This document shows, piece after piece, positions 16,517 through 26,852 of a DNA stretch of 64,000 bases (positions are counted from its first letter, which is position 1; each line of letters begins with the position of its first letter). A model generated the notes under the pieces. The model was not told where the DNA came from and searched no databases. It saw only the letters and a program-made list of their open reading frames with translations. The DNA is from Leuconostoc carnosum (GTDB lineage Bacteria > Bacillota > Bacilli > Lactobacillales > Lactobacillaceae): contig NZ_JACHGL010000001.1 in the NCBI RefSeq assembly GCF_014207505.1, positions 1 through 64,000 on the forward strand, written 5' to 3'. The position numbers and the translations under genes were made by a program.

Positions 16517-18598
16517 TTAATTCAGAGATTGTAATTGGCGTATTTGTTGTAGTTGTAAAGTTTGTGCTTGATTAATTTCACTATATAAAATGTTAGCCAT
16601 AGTATCAGAAATTCGATTATCCATGAGTGCTTGTTGGACGAAATTATATTCTGATTGGAATGCTTGCATATAAAAACCATTATCAATATCTGGTTTATCT
16701 TTTTTGTAATCACGTTTAATGATAGAAAAATAATGATTTATTTCATGGCGGACGTAATCGATATACTGATTATCGGTATACTGGTCATCAAGTCGTTGGC
16801 TTAAAGTATCATCTAAGTAAGCATCTACTGCCTCAATCACATCATAATTTAGTTCCAGCAGTTCATCTCTGGTATTTAGCCAATCTTGTCGCTGGTTTTC
16901 ATTTTGGGATAGCCAATTTTCCTGTAATAGCATTTTCTGCGTTTTTACTAGTTTTTTGTTCTGATGGTACAACTTCGTATGTTTATATTGATTTTGGAAC
17001 CGTTGTTTAGCAGATTGTAACATGGCCTTTGGATTATGTGGATGAGCGGCAGGATAGAGACGATTAATTATTTTTTGATAAGTATCAATGACCGGACGAG
17101 TGTAGTGATTATTGACTTGATCACTATTAAGATATGTTAAAACAAATGTTTTTGTTTGGGAGAGTAAGTCTTGATAATTCTTGAGCATTTCTTGTCTGTC
17201 ATTGATTCGTATAAAGCCTTTTTGAGATTGTAATTGTTCTGTTAATTTTTCACGAACATCATGATCATTAATATTTTGATGTATTTGTAATATGGCGTAA
17301 TCGACCATTTGATCGCGTGTATGATTAAGTTCGTTATCCGTAAATGACTGGGCTTTTGATGGTAATAGGATAGGAAGCAAAACAGCACTAATTAACATAC
17401 TAATTAAGATAACAAGTGTGGCGACGATAATGAGTTCTTCTCGATAAGGGAAATTTTGACCCCCAATTTGAGTTGGTAGTGAGAAAGCCATTGCTAGCGT
17501 CACCGTGCCATGCACACCACTAATGGCAAAAAGACGCGCATTTAAAGTATGATGCTTGTCACTTCGATCACCAAAGAAAGCTGTTGTATCTCGATCATCT
17601 GCGTTTTTTGCCCACAGGAAGCGGACGATGAACATTGTGAGGTAAATTAAAAGTGCTAAGACAACTAATTGTAGTGACAACCGAATGCCAATATTCGTTA
17701 CTTCATGCCAGACGGATCGCAGCGAGATACCTAGAATGAGGAACACGATGCTGTTTAATATATTAGAAATAGTATGCCAAACGGCTGACTGTGTTAATTG
17801 CACACGAGTAGATGTTAATCGTAACTTACTTGATTCCCAATTATGAACAATACCTGTTGCCACTACAGCCAAAATACCGGATGTGTTGAAAAATTCAGCA
17901 AGTAAATAGACAGCAAAAGGGGTTAATAGGCCGATTGGTAGAATTGTTGTTTCAGGATCGCTGGCTCGGAAATTTAACGTTGTTCGAAGCCAAACAAGCG
18001 CAAAACCACTGATGATACCAATAATAACACCACCGATAGCAACGAATAGAAAATGTTGTAAGCCACTAAAAATAGAAAACGAGCCTTTTTCTAGAACGGA
18101 TAGCGCGAGGTCTAACATCACCAATCCAGTGGCATCATTAAATAAAGATTCGAGTTCTAATGCTTCGTTTACGCCTTTTGGCATCGAAGTACCAGACGTG
18201 AGAGATTTAACAGCGACAGCGTCAGTTGGGACCACGATAGCGGCCAAAGTAATCGCTAAAGGGAAAGTCCATGCAACTTCGATGCGATTTGCAATGATGC
18301 CAACGGCTGCTGCTGAACCAATCGCCAAAACAACAGAAAGTAAAAAAATAACTTTAAATCGTTCTCTTATTTTTTTAAAAGATTGCCTTTGACCATCCAA
18401 AAACATTAGTGGGGCAATAACCATAAGCATAAAGAATTCAGGCTCTAGTTCAAAATTTTTAAATGTTGGGGTAAAGGACAAACAGATACCAACAATGATT
18501 AGAATAAATGTTTCTGGAATTTTAGGTAAAAAAGGTTGAATGATGTTGGTACCAATAATACCAATTAATAGTAATGCCAAAGTATATAAAATAGTCAC
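16517..18598 (-). CDS. Na+/H+ antiporter, CPA1 (NhaP/NHE) family
   Basis: A 693-residue protein with about 12 membrane segments in residues 1-415 and a cytoplasmic C-terminal domain of about 280 residues rich in Gln, Asn, Asp and Lys. Transport motifs are VVPTDAVAVKSL and the FNDATGLVMLDLAL segment (CPA1 FND motif with the following Asp). The long tail is typical of the bacterial YjcE/NhaP-like branch and may be regulatory. The start is GTG at 18598 with GAGAGGAAA in front. It probably handles sodium and pH homeostasis in an acid-producing organism; the exact ion is not provable from sequence. Confidence 0.87.
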   Translation of the reverse strand: MTILYTLALLLIGIIGTNIIQPFLPKIPETFILIIVGICLSFTPTFKNFELEPEFFMLMVIAPLMFLDGQRQSFKKIRERFKVIFLLSVVLAIGSAAAVGIIANRIEVAWTFPLAITLAAIVVPTDAVAVKSLTSGTSMPKGVNEALELESLFNDATGLVMLDLALSVLEKGSFSIFSGLQHFLFVAIGGVIIGIISGFALVWLRTTLNFRASDPETTILPIGLLTPFAVYLLAEFFNTSGILAVVATGIVHNWESSKLRLTSTRVQLTQSAVWHTISNILNSIVFLILGISLRSVWHEVTNIGIRLSLQLVVLALLIYLTMFIVRFLWAKNADDRDTTAFFGDRSDKHHTLNARLFAISGVHGTVTLAMAFSLPTQIGGQNFPYREELIIVATLVILISMLISAVLLPILLPSKAQSFTDNELNHTRDQMVDYAILQIHQNINDHDVREKLTEQLQSQKGFIRINDRQEMLKNYQDLLSQTKTFVLTYLNSDQVNNHYTRPVIDTYQKIINRLYPAAHPHNPKAMLQSAKQRFQNQYKHTKLYHQNKKLVKTQKMLLQENWLSQNENQRQDWLNTRDELLELNYDVIEAVDAYLDDTLSQRLDDQYTDNQYIDYVRHEINHYFSIIKRDYKKDKPDIDNGFYMQAFQSEYNFVQQALMDNRISDTMANILYSEINQAQTLQLQQIRQLQSLN

Positions 18599-18766
18599 GT
18601 TATTTCCTCTCGTTAAATGATTAATCGCAGTTTTGAGATTGATTCAGTCGTTGAAAACAACAACATAGGATAATTATAACAAACGCCGTTTTTCACTGTA
18701 TGTTGATACCGTGTAATCGGACAAAAGTGTATAATGAAATTATTCTAGCATTAAAAAGGAGTCACC

Positions 18767-21298
18767 ATGGCAGAATTTGAACGATTGTATAAGAAATTTC
18801 AACCTGATCATTACAATATCTATTTGGATATTAATCGTCAGAACAAAATTTTTAGTGGGAAAACAAGTATCACTGGAACTGCGAAAACTAATCAGATTGC
18901 AATACATCAAAAAGATTTGAAAGTCAGTGCGGTTAAAGTAAACGATGTTGATGTGTCTTTTACACTAAATAATGACATCGATGCGCTTAACATCGACTTA
19001 CCTGAGACAGGGAAAATTACACTAACAATCACTTATTCTGCACCACTAACAGATACAATGATGGGGATTTATCCATCATATTACGAAGTGAATGGTGAAA
19101 AGAAACAACTGATTGGCACACAATTTGAAACAAACTTTGCGCGTCAAGCTTTTCCGAGTATTGATGAACCAGAAGCCAAAGCAACATTTGATCTAGCAAT
19201 TAAATTTGACGAAGAAGCTGGCGAAACCGTATTAGCCAATATGCCAGAAAATCATGTTGAAAATGGCATCCATTATTTTGATACCACTTTACGTATGTCA
19301 ACCTACTTAGTTGCTTTTGCGTTTGGGGATCTACAAAGCAAGCAAACAAAAACAACAAGCGGTGTTAATATTGGTGTTTATGCAACCAAAGCCCATGAAG
19401 ATAAAGCGCTTGATTTTGCTTTAGATATTGCGAAACGTTCGATTGAATTTTTCGAAGATTTCTACCAAACGCCGTATCCATTGTCACAATCTAACCAGTT
19501 AGCATTACCTGATTTTTCAGCTGGCGCTATGGAAAATTGGGGATTGGTAACTTATCGTGAAGCTTACTTGTTACTTGATCCGGATAATACATCATTACAA
19601 ATGAAACAAGTTGTTGCCACTGTGATTGCTCATGAGTTAGCACACCAATGGTTCGGTGATTTGGTTACAATGAAATGGTGGGATGATTTGTGGTTAAATG
19701 AGAGTTTTGCCAATATGATGGAATATGTTGCGATTGACGCGCTTCAACCAGATTGGCATATTTGGGAAACATTCCAAACGAATGATGTTCCTGCTGCATT
19801 GCGTCGCGATGCAACGGACGGCGTACAATCAGTTCATGTTGAAGTCAACCATCCGGCTGAAATTGACTCGTTATTTGATTCTGCTATTGTCTATGCTAAG
19901 GGCGCTCGTATGTTAGTGATGGTGCGTGCTTTAATCGGAGATGAAGCCCTTCGTGAAGGGTTAAAAAACTATTTTGCGGCACATCAATATCACAATGCAA
20001 CTGGATCGGATTTGTGGCAAGCATTGGGCGAATCATCTGGTAAAGATGTGTCAGCTATTATGCATTCATGGTTGGAACAACCGGGCTACCCCGTCATTCA
20101 TGTTGCAGTTGTTGATGGTCAATTAACACTATCACAGCAACAGTTCTTTATTGGAGAAGGTCAGGACGTTGACCGTCAGTGGCAGGTACCATTGAATAGT
20201 AATTATGATAACGCACCTACTATTTTGACAGAAAAAGCTTTGTCATTGGGTGATTATGATGTTTTGCGTGCAACTGCAGGGGAACCATTTCGTGTCAATG
20301 TCGGTAACGATTCACATGTTATTGTGCATTATGATGACACCTTATTACGTGACATTTTAACTGAGGTCGATCAATTAGACGCTATTTCACAGTTACAGAT
20401 TTTGCAAGATTTACGTTTGTTGGCTGATGGTAGTCAAATTTCTTATGCGGATATCGTACCGTTATTATTACGATTTGCTCATAGTTCGGACACAATCGTA
20501 AATGACGCACTTTATCGTGTCGCGGGAAATCTACGCCAGTTTGTATTGCCTGATAGTGAGGATGAGCAAGCACTGAAGCAATTTTATGGCAAACTGAGTG
20601 ACCAACAGTTTGAACGTTTGGGTTGGCAGGCTAAAGAAAATGAAACTGCTGATGATCAACTGACACGTCCTTATATTATTTCTGCTGCATTATATGCTGA
20701 AAATACTACTGCAATTGCTCAAGGACATGCTATTTTTAAAGCGCATGCACAGAACTTACTCACCTTGCCGGCAGACACGAGACCTTTTGTTTTACGTAAT
20801 GAAGTACAAAATTTTGGTCGTGATGATCTACTTAGCCACCTTTTATCTGAGTATATTACTAGTTCAGATGCTAGCTATAAACAAGATTTACGTGGTGCCA
20901 TTACCAGCACCAAGAATTTAAAATTCATGACAGAGTTAGTAGCAAAATTTGAAGATGCTGATGTGATTAAACCGCAAGACCTACGTGGTTGGTTTGGTAG
21001 CGTCTTGAGAAATGCACAGGGTGAGCAAATCGCTTGGGATTGGTTACGTCAGGAGTGGGGATGGCTTGAATCTAAGGTTGGCGGAGACATGGAATTCACA
21101 ACTTATATTACTGTGGTTGCTGGTATTTTGAAGACAGCAACACGATTGGAGGAGTTCAAAACATTCTTTGAACCTAAGATTAATCAGCCAGGACTGACAC
21201 GTGAAATTACGATGGATACACGCGTAATTAGTACTCGTGTGGCGCTAATTACAGCTGAAAAGGCAGCAGTTAATGCGGCTATCATTGAAAATAACTGA
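18767..21298 (+). CDS. pepN: Aminopeptidase N (M1 family)
   Basis: An 843-residue zinc aminopeptidase that removes N-terminal residues from peptides produced by casein or plant-protein breakdown. The exopeptidase motif GAMEN is at 253-257, the zinc site H289-ELA-H293 with the third ligand E312 in WLNESFAN, and the substrate-binding helical C-terminal domain completes the usual LAB PepN length. AAAAGGAG precedes the ATG. It has its own -10 (TATAAT near 18731) and a terminator, so it is monocistronic. Confidence 0.96.
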   Translation: MAEFERLYKKFQPDHYNIYLDINRQNKIFSGKTSITGTAKTNQIAIHQKDLKVSAVKVNDVDVSFTLNNDIDALNIDLPETGKITLTITYSAPLTDTMMGIYPSYYEVNGEKKQLIGTQFETNFARQAFPSIDEPEAKATFDLAIKFDEEAGETVLANMPENHVENGIHYFDTTLRMSTYLVAFAFGDLQSKQTKTTSGVNIGVYATKAHEDKALDFALDIAKRSIEFFEDFYQTPYPLSQSNQLALPDFSAGAMENWGLVTYREAYLLLDPDNTSLQMKQVVATVIAHELAHQWFGDLVTMKWWDDLWLNESFANMMEYVAIDALQPDWHIWETFQTNDVPAALRRDATDGVQSVHVEVNHPAEIDSLFDSAIVYAKGARMLVMVRALIGDEALREGLKNYFAAHQYHNATGSDLWQALGESSGKDVSAIMHSWLEQPGYPVIHVAVVDGQLTLSQQQFFIGEGQDVDRQWQVPLNSNYDNAPTILTEKALSLGDYDVLRATAGEPFRVNVGNDSHVIVHYDDTLLRDILTEVDQLDAISQLQILQDLRLLADGSQISYADIVPLLLRFAHSSDTIVNDALYRVAGNLRQFVLPDSEDEQALKQFYGKLSDQQFERLGWQAKENETADDQLTRPYIISAALYAENTTAIAQGHAIFKAHAQNLLTLPADTRPFVLRNEVQNFGRDDLLSHLLSEYITSSDASYKQDLRGAITSTKNLKFMTELVAKFEDADVIKPQDLRGWFGSVLRNAQGEQIAWDWLRQEWGWLESKVGGDMEFTTYITVVAGILKTATRLEEFKTFFEPKINQPGLTREITMDTRVISTRVALITAEKAAVNAAIIENN

Positions 21299-21303
21299 GC
21301 CAA

Positions 21304-21336
21304 AAGAACACCTGATGATGATCGGGTGCTCTTTTT
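21304..21336 (+). terminator. pepN terminator
   Basis: Twelve-position stem AGAACACCTGAT/ATCGGGTGCTCT with one mismatch and one G-T pair, then five T. Confidence 0.82.
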
Positions 21337-21461
21337 ATGAAAGAGAATAAAAAATTGTATTTGAAAAAATGTTTTGAGTGTAATAATGATAAGCGTATGA
21401 AGTGTTTAGATATTTTAATTGAGTTAAGCGAGATTCCTATTATCAATTTTTAATTATAATG

Positions 21462-21473
21462 TTAAACGTTTAA
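21462..21473. promoter_or_regulatory. Operator-like palindrome upstream of MFS gene
   Basis: TTAAACGTTTAA is a perfect 12-bp palindrome lying just after a TTATAAT and about 85 nt before the MFS start. It resembles a LacI-type operator with a central CG but does not fit the cre consensus. Regulator unknown. Confidence 0.4.
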
Positions 21474-21557
21474 TTGTGTTTTTTGATGATGTATGGTTTA
21501 ATATTTAACAGACAAAATAAAGATTGCCGGTGAGCGATCATTTTGAAGGAGAATATA

Positions 21558-22829
21558 ATGGCAATAAGTCAGGTCAGTAATACAGCAGAGGATGCCGTAT
21601 CCAAAAAGCTAACCCAGGAACAAAAAGTTGTTTTGGGTTCGACGACACTAGGGTTTACCTTAGATCATATGGATGCGACTTTCTTATCATTTGCCTTAGC
21701 ACCAATGATTGCTGAGTTACACATCAGTGGCGCACAAGGTGGTATCATTGCTGCAATGTCTAACTGGGGTGCATTATTAGGGAGTGTACTATTTGGTATT
21801 TTGGCAGACCGCATTGGTCGTGTACGCGTTTTGTCGTATACCATTATGTTAGTCACGTTTGCCACTGTAATTTTGGCATTTTTAGATAATGCATACACGA
21901 TTTATGGGTCACGTTTCTTACTTGGTATGGGAACTGGTGGTGAGTATGGTGTGAGTATGGCACTGATTGCTGAGAGCTTTAAGGCCAACCGAGTCGGTAG
22001 GGTGAGCTCTATTACGGCCATTGGTGGACAAGTAGGTGCTATTCTGGCAGCCATTTTAGCAACACTCATTATGCCATCTTTTGGTTGGCGTGGACTATTC
22101 ATGATTGGCTTCTTACCTTTGATTGTCGTTTACATTGTGCGTCGTCATTTGAAAGAAACACCAGCTTTTGAGCAGTTGCAGGCAGATTATAAGTCTGGGA
22201 AGAAGAAGTTCAGCTTTAAATTCATTGCTAATACGCCCAAGCGTGCTTATACGTCACTTGTTTTGATTATTATGCTAACCATCCAAACATCTGGTTATTA
22301 TGGTTTGATGAATTGGTTGCCAACAATTATGCGTAAACAATTGGGGATTACTTCAACTGTAACAGCTGGATATGTCAACTTGGGCATGATACCAATTATC
22401 ATGGGAATGGCTATTGGTATGCTGACATTTGGAACAATTTTAGACAAAATTGGACCGCGCCAGGCATTTGCAATTTTCTTAGTTGCTTCTGCATTAATGA
22501 TATACGCTTTCACTTTCGCCTATAATATGTGGACGTTAACTATATTAGGTGCAGTCGTCGGTTTCTTCTCTAATGGTATGTACGGTGGTTTTGGAGCGGT
22601 TATTAGCCGTTTATACCCCTCAGAAATTAGAGCTACGGCAGCTAATACCCTTATGGGTTCGGGAAGAGCGATTGGTGCTTTTTCTTCAGTAGTTATTGGT
22701 TGGATTATGGATAACTATAGTGTTGGTGCAGTTATGCTGAGTTTGGCAGCAATGTATGTGGTTAGCTTGCTATTCATGTTAACTATTCCTGATTTTAAAA
22801 AATTAGGAACAAGTAGTTACCAACATTGA
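21558..22829 (+). CDS. MFS metabolite:H+ symporter
   Basis: A 423-residue, 12-helix major facilitator. Signatures are LDHMDATFLSFALAPM in helix 1, the motif A loop GILADRIGRVRVL, and GTGGEYGVSMALIAES in helix 4-5, which is characteristic of the metabolite/aromatic-acid symporter branch rather than drug efflux. The likely substrate is an organic acid or sugar acid, not determinable here. An ATG at 21543 is in frame, but GAAGGAGAA at 21545 favours 21558. The 260-nt upstream spacer holds a palindrome that could be its operator. Confidence 0.82.
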   Translation: MAISQVSNTAEDAVSKKLTQEQKVVLGSTTLGFTLDHMDATFLSFALAPMIAELHISGAQGGIIAAMSNWGALLGSVLFGILADRIGRVRVLSYTIMLVTFATVILAFLDNAYTIYGSRFLLGMGTGGEYGVSMALIAESFKANRVGRVSSITAIGGQVGAILAAILATLIMPSFGWRGLFMIGFLPLIVVYIVRRHLKETPAFEQLQADYKSGKKKFSFKFIANTPKRAYTSLVLIIMLTIQTSGYYGLMNWLPTIMRKQLGITSTVTAGYVNLGMIPIIMGMAIGMLTFGTILDKIGPRQAFAIFLVASALMIYAFTFAYNMWTLTILGAVVGFFSNGMYGGFGAVISRLYPSEIRATAANTLMGSGRAIGAFSSVVIGWIMDNYSVGAVMLSLAAMYVVSLLFMLTIPDFKKLGTSSYQH

Positions 22830-22849
22830 AATATTAATTAAACGTCATG

Positions 22850-22895
22850 AAACCAATTAGTATATCTATTTGTCAGATAAACTAATTGGTTTTTT
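22850..22895 (+). terminator. Terminator after MFS gene
   Basis: Stem AAACCAATTAGT/ACTAATTGGTTT with a 19-base loop and T tract. Confidence 0.82.
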
Positions 22896-23005
22896 ATATG
22901 CCTATAAACTTAGCCAACTCTAGAATCATTGCTATCAAAAAATGAGATATATTATGGGGATGTATTTTTATTGTATAATGTCATTAATTAAAAAAGGTGT
23001 AAAAA

Positions 23006-25366
23006 ATGACAAAAATACAACAATACGGTCAACTAAATGTGGATAAAGCAACAGAAATATCAGAATTAAAAACAATTGGGTTCTATCATGATAATTGGTC
23101 TGATCAAAATATATTCGAAAAACTAATAAGACGGGCTTTGGTGACATATCATGGTGTGGCCGCTGAAAACGAGTGGTTACGTGAACATCTTGCAACATCA
23201 GAAACTGATGTATTAACTTTTTTTGAACAAGAAGGCATACTGGATAGACATATTTTTTATACGATTGCGGCTCAGTTACTTGGTTTTGAAGCAGAATTAG
23301 CTGTCCATAATTATGACGGAAAAAAATTGTTTGAAAAAATTGGTTTAGAAACGGTGGCCGTTTCTGATATTTATCATGCTTGGTATATATTATTAAATAC
23401 CCATACTAAAAATGGCCTTTTATGGATTGATGACTTAGCTAGTCATGGTTACTTTGAAGCTAATAATCAACGTTTGTTATTCAATGGTAAATCCATGGTG
23501 ACATATGATACCAAATATTTAATTCAAGAAACAGTTTGGGTTGAAACAACTGTTGATTCAGATGGAGATGGGCGACTAGACTTAATCCAAGTTGATATCC
23601 AAAGACCGAACACAACGGAAAAATTACCAGTTTTATTTACTGCTTCACCTTATTATCAAGGGATGATGGTGCAAGAAAACGACGCTAAAATACATTCGGT
23701 TAATCAACCGTTAACTCATAAAGCAGTTAGCCATGTCACAGGGGATATGGCAAACAATAATGAAGAACTGACGAGCGACATAAAACCTCGAGTTGTCAGC
23801 GGGCAATCAACAAAAGCCACGAAAACTTTTGTTGATTTAGCTGGAAAACCCTGGGACTTAAATAATTATTTCCTATCTCGTGGATATGCTGTGGCCTATG
23901 CTTCTGGTGTGGGCACGCGTCATTCTGATGGTATGCAAGATACTGGCTCGCCAATGCAGGTTGAATCGATGAAAAATGTCGTAGAATGGCTAGCCGGTGA
24001 TCGTGTCGCTTTCACAGATCGAACGAGCCAAATTGCAATTAAAGCAGATTGGTCAAATCATAAAATAGCGATGACGGGAAGATCTTATTTAGGCACCTTG
24101 GCTACAGCAGTTGCCACAACTGGGGTTAAAGGATTACAAACGATTATTTCTGAAGCTGCTATTTCAGATTGGTATCAGTACTATCGTGATAACGGATTAG
24201 TTATTGCACCAGGAGGTTTTCCTGGAGAAGATATGGATGTTTTAGCGGAATTAGTTTTTAGTCGTATGAAAGACCCTGCTGATTGGCTTCGGAACAAAAA
24301 GCAGTGGCAGTTATTTCAAGAAAATACTACACAACTTCAAGATCGTCAAACAGGTAATTATAATGCCTATTGGGATTCGCGCAATTATTTAAATCACACG
24401 AATCAAATTAACATCGATATTGTTTCAGTTCATGGTTTAAATGATTGGAATGTCAAGCCGCGGCAAGTGTATCGTTTATGGCAAGCTTTACGTGATAATG
24501 GTCATCATAACAAACTGATTTTGCACCAAGGACAGCATATTAATATTAATGATAATGCGTCATTAGATTTTGCTGATCAAATGAATTTATGGTTCACAGA
24601 GAAACTTTTAGGTGTTGATGTTGGCGCGACAAATATCCTACCAACAGTCACATGGCAAGATAATACACAAGTCCAAACTTGGCATAAATTAACAGATTGG
24701 GGGGACAACTCGCATGAAAAGACTTATCATTTCACAGCTAATCAACTAGTTTCTGAACCAACAAACGGTACCTTATCGTTTACCGATGGCTTACCGGAGG
24801 GGCTTTTTAAGCAATATACAAAGAATTTTAATCAGTGGCGTGAGCAAACTTTAAAGCAAGCACCGGCATTAGCAAATACACAGCTTCATTTTAAATGTGA
24901 GACTTTATCTCAGTCACAGTTTATTGATGGAGAGACTATACTTAATTTGCGTGTGAAATCGTCACAAAATGTAGGTCTTATTAGTGTCATGCTAGTTGAT
25001 TATGGTCTGGATAATTACTTGAAACCTAATTTAACTCGCCAGAATGTAGCTATTGATCGTGGTATGAATTTTGCTAAGACACCTTTGCAAGAATTTGAAA
25101 GTCAAAAAGGACAGTACAAGATGATTAGTATTGGTCATATTAATTTGCAGAATCGGCATAGTGCTTGGCAAAATGATGATTTGTTGGTTGATGAATACGT
25201 GTCAGTTAAATTAACATTACAGCCTACGATGTACCGACTTCGTGCCAGTCATCAGCTAGGCGTTATTATATATGCTACTGACTTTGAAATGACAATCCGA
25301 GGAAATCAGGCTATTACTTATACGATTGATCTTGCACATAGTAGTCTCATGTTACCGATAAAATAG
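23006..25366 (+). CDS. pepX: Xaa-Pro dipeptidyl-peptidase
   Basis: A 786-residue serine peptidase that releases X-Pro dipeptides, part of the LAB proteolytic system. The active-site Ser360 sits in MTGRSYLGT. Other family blocks are the N-terminal helical domain, FLSRGYAVAYASGVGTRHSDG (residues about 290-310, two blocks) and the catalytic His in HQGQHI. Length matches lactococcal and lactobacillar PepX (760-800). AAAGGTG precedes the ATG. It is monocistronic. Confidence 0.96.
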   Translation: MTKIQQYGQLNVDKATEISELKTIGFYHDNWSDQNIFEKLIRRALVTYHGVAAENEWLREHLATSETDVLTFFEQEGILDRHIFYTIAAQLLGFEAELAVHNYDGKKLFEKIGLETVAVSDIYHAWYILLNTHTKNGLLWIDDLASHGYFEANNQRLLFNGKSMVTYDTKYLIQETVWVETTVDSDGDGRLDLIQVDIQRPNTTEKLPVLFTASPYYQGMMVQENDAKIHSVNQPLTHKAVSHVTGDMANNNEELTSDIKPRVVSGQSTKATKTFVDLAGKPWDLNNYFLSRGYAVAYASGVGTRHSDGMQDTGSPMQVESMKNVVEWLAGDRVAFTDRTSQIAIKADWSNHKIAMTGRSYLGTLATAVATTGVKGLQTIISEAAISDWYQYYRDNGLVIAPGGFPGEDMDVLAELVFSRMKDPADWLRNKKQWQLFQENTTQLQDRQTGNYNAYWDSRNYLNHTNQINIDIVSVHGLNDWNVKPRQVYRLWQALRDNGHHNKLILHQGQHININDNASLDFADQMNLWFTEKLLGVDVGATNILPTVTWQDNTQVQTWHKLTDWGDNSHEKTYHFTANQLVSEPTNGTLSFTDGLPEGLFKQYTKNFNQWREQTLKQAPALANTQLHFKCETLSQSQFIDGETILNLRVKSSQNVGLISVMLVDYGLDNYLKPNLTRQNVAIDRGMNFAKTPLQEFESQKGQYKMISIGHINLQNRHSAWQNDDLLVDEYVSVKLTLQPTMYRLRASHQLGVIIYATDFEMTIRGNQAITYTIDLAHSSLMLPIK

Positions 25367-25405
25367 GTGCCACTGTGACTACTGAGTGGGATATAATTTA
25401 TGATT

Positions 25406-25437
25406 AAAAAAGCTAATGACTAGTCATTAGCTTTTTT
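25406..25437. terminator. Perfect palindromic bidirectional terminator
   Basis: A 32-base perfect palindrome; each arm is AAAAAAGCTAATGACT. It lies between pepX (+) and the HD-domain gene (-), overlapping the end of the latter by 2 nt. Confidence 0.9.
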
Positions 25438-26791
25438 AACTCTCTGGATTAGGTGTTGTTAATGCATTATTATGAATGTAACTACGGAATGTCTTAAATG
25501 TATCGGCAAATAATTCATCAGGCTCAATATTGAGCATTTCTTTTGGAAAATAGAATCGGTTATCAAAAGATACTTGACCCTTAATGGCCGCAACTAGTGG
25601 TGATAATTCTGATAATTCACGATGGGTACCATCACCTAATACGAAGTCAATTTGCGTACGTGGTTTAGCGACATTTGGTTTGTAGTCGTCATAAGGTAAA
25701 TCAAAAGCATCATTACGCGCTGTATAGTACTTTGGATTGTAGCCTGCAATATTAACTAATTGTTCAAGATCTTCTAGCAGTGGTGCTGTCTCGTCGTTAA
25801 TAACGATTGATTTCAATGGCCAGCGGTCTAAAAATCTTCGAGAAAGGTCTGATAGTATTGGATCAGGATGGTTTCGCCACATCGAAATATATGTCATGAA
25901 CACGTGATCATCAATTTGTAAGTAATCGTGAACAGTTAATGGTTGATCGTTAAATAAGGGGGTTAGCAGTGGTCCCACAAAATCTTTTTCATGTGTATCG
26001 CTTGCTGTAAATAGCTCATGTGCTCTGTGTAATAGATGCTCTAACAAAACCTCCATACCACGTGATACCGGGTGGAAATAGACTTGTAAATACATCTGGT
26101 AGCGACTGACAACATAATCTTCAACGGCATGCATGCCACCAATGTCAAAAGCGATACCGTTAGCTGTTGGGCGCATTGTACGTAAAATACGATCAATATC
26201 AAATTCTCCGTATTTTGTTCCTGTGAAATAGGCGTCTCGCAAGAGGTAATCCATACGATCTACATCTAACTGACTAGAAATCAGTTGAACAACTTGCGGA
26301 TTTTCGTAAGTTTTTGCAATGACGCTAGCTACTTTATTTGGAAAATCTAGTGATACTTGGGAAAGCACTTGATTAATTTCTGTATCACCAACAATAATCT
26401 CGCGTGTAATGGCCTCATGATCAGTACCAAATAAATGCTCAAAAGTATGTGAAAATGCCCCATGACCAATATCGTGTAATAAAGCAGCGACTAGCGTTAG
26501 TAGGCGTTCTTCAGGTTGCCAAAGGCCGTCATTTGGTGATTTTGAGCGATAATATTGTTCAAAATATTCTGTAATACGTCTGGCAATTTCGTAAGCACCA
26601 ACTGAGTGACCAAAACGTGAGTGTTCAGCACCATGAAAAACGGCACCAGTAATACCAAGTTGCTGAACGCGACGTAATCGTTGAAACTCGGTGGTGTTAA
26701 TTAAATCGAGTATGATGCGATCCTGTACATGAATAAAGTTGTGAATAGGATCACGTAAAACTTTTTCTTTTGCTAATTTTTCTGTAAACAT
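25436..26791 (-). CDS. HD-domain phosphohydrolase (YwfO-like)
   Basis: A 451-residue HD-superfamily protein. The metal-binding pattern is visible as HSRFGHSVG (His), LLHDIGHGAFSHTFEH (HD pair plus further His) and a later QLDVDRMDYLLRDA block with Asp. These fit the dGTPase-like YwfO branch, whose members hydrolyse nucleotides; exact substrate is inferred from family only. The frame extends upstream to 26902, but AAAAAGGCAG before the ATG at 26791 and the family start MFTEKLAKEKVLRDPIHNF support the shorter form. A minus-strand TATAAT lies about 25 nt upstream. Confidence 0.88.
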   Translation of the reverse strand: MFTEKLAKEKVLRDPIHNFIHVQDRIILDLINTTEFQRLRRVQQLGITGAVFHGAEHSRFGHSVGAYEIARRITEYFEQYYRSKSPNDGLWQPEERLLTLVAALLHDIGHGAFSHTFEHLFGTDHEAITREIIVGDTEINQVLSQVSLDFPNKVASVIAKTYENPQVVQLISSQLDVDRMDYLLRDAYFTGTKYGEFDIDRILRTMRPTANGIAFDIGGMHAVEDYVVSRYQMYLQVYFHPVSRGMEVLLEHLLHRAHELFTASDTHEKDFVGPLLTPLFNDQPLTVHDYLQIDDHVFMTYISMWRNHPDPILSDLSRRFLDRWPLKSIVINDETAPLLEDLEQLVNIAGYNPKYYTARNDAFDLPYDDYKPNVAKPRTQIDFVLGDGTHRELSELSPLVAAIKGQVSFDNRFYFPKEMLNIEPDELFADTFKTFRSYIHNNALTTPNPES

Positions 26792-26852
26792 AAGCTGCCT
26801 TTTTGTCTTTCTTATATTATAACCCAAATGATTAATGAAAGGAGGATGTAAA

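Noticed and set aside
21462-21473. TTAAACGTTTAA considered as a cre site
   Set aside because: The flanking TG and CA of the cre consensus are out of register; kept only as an unidentified palindrome.
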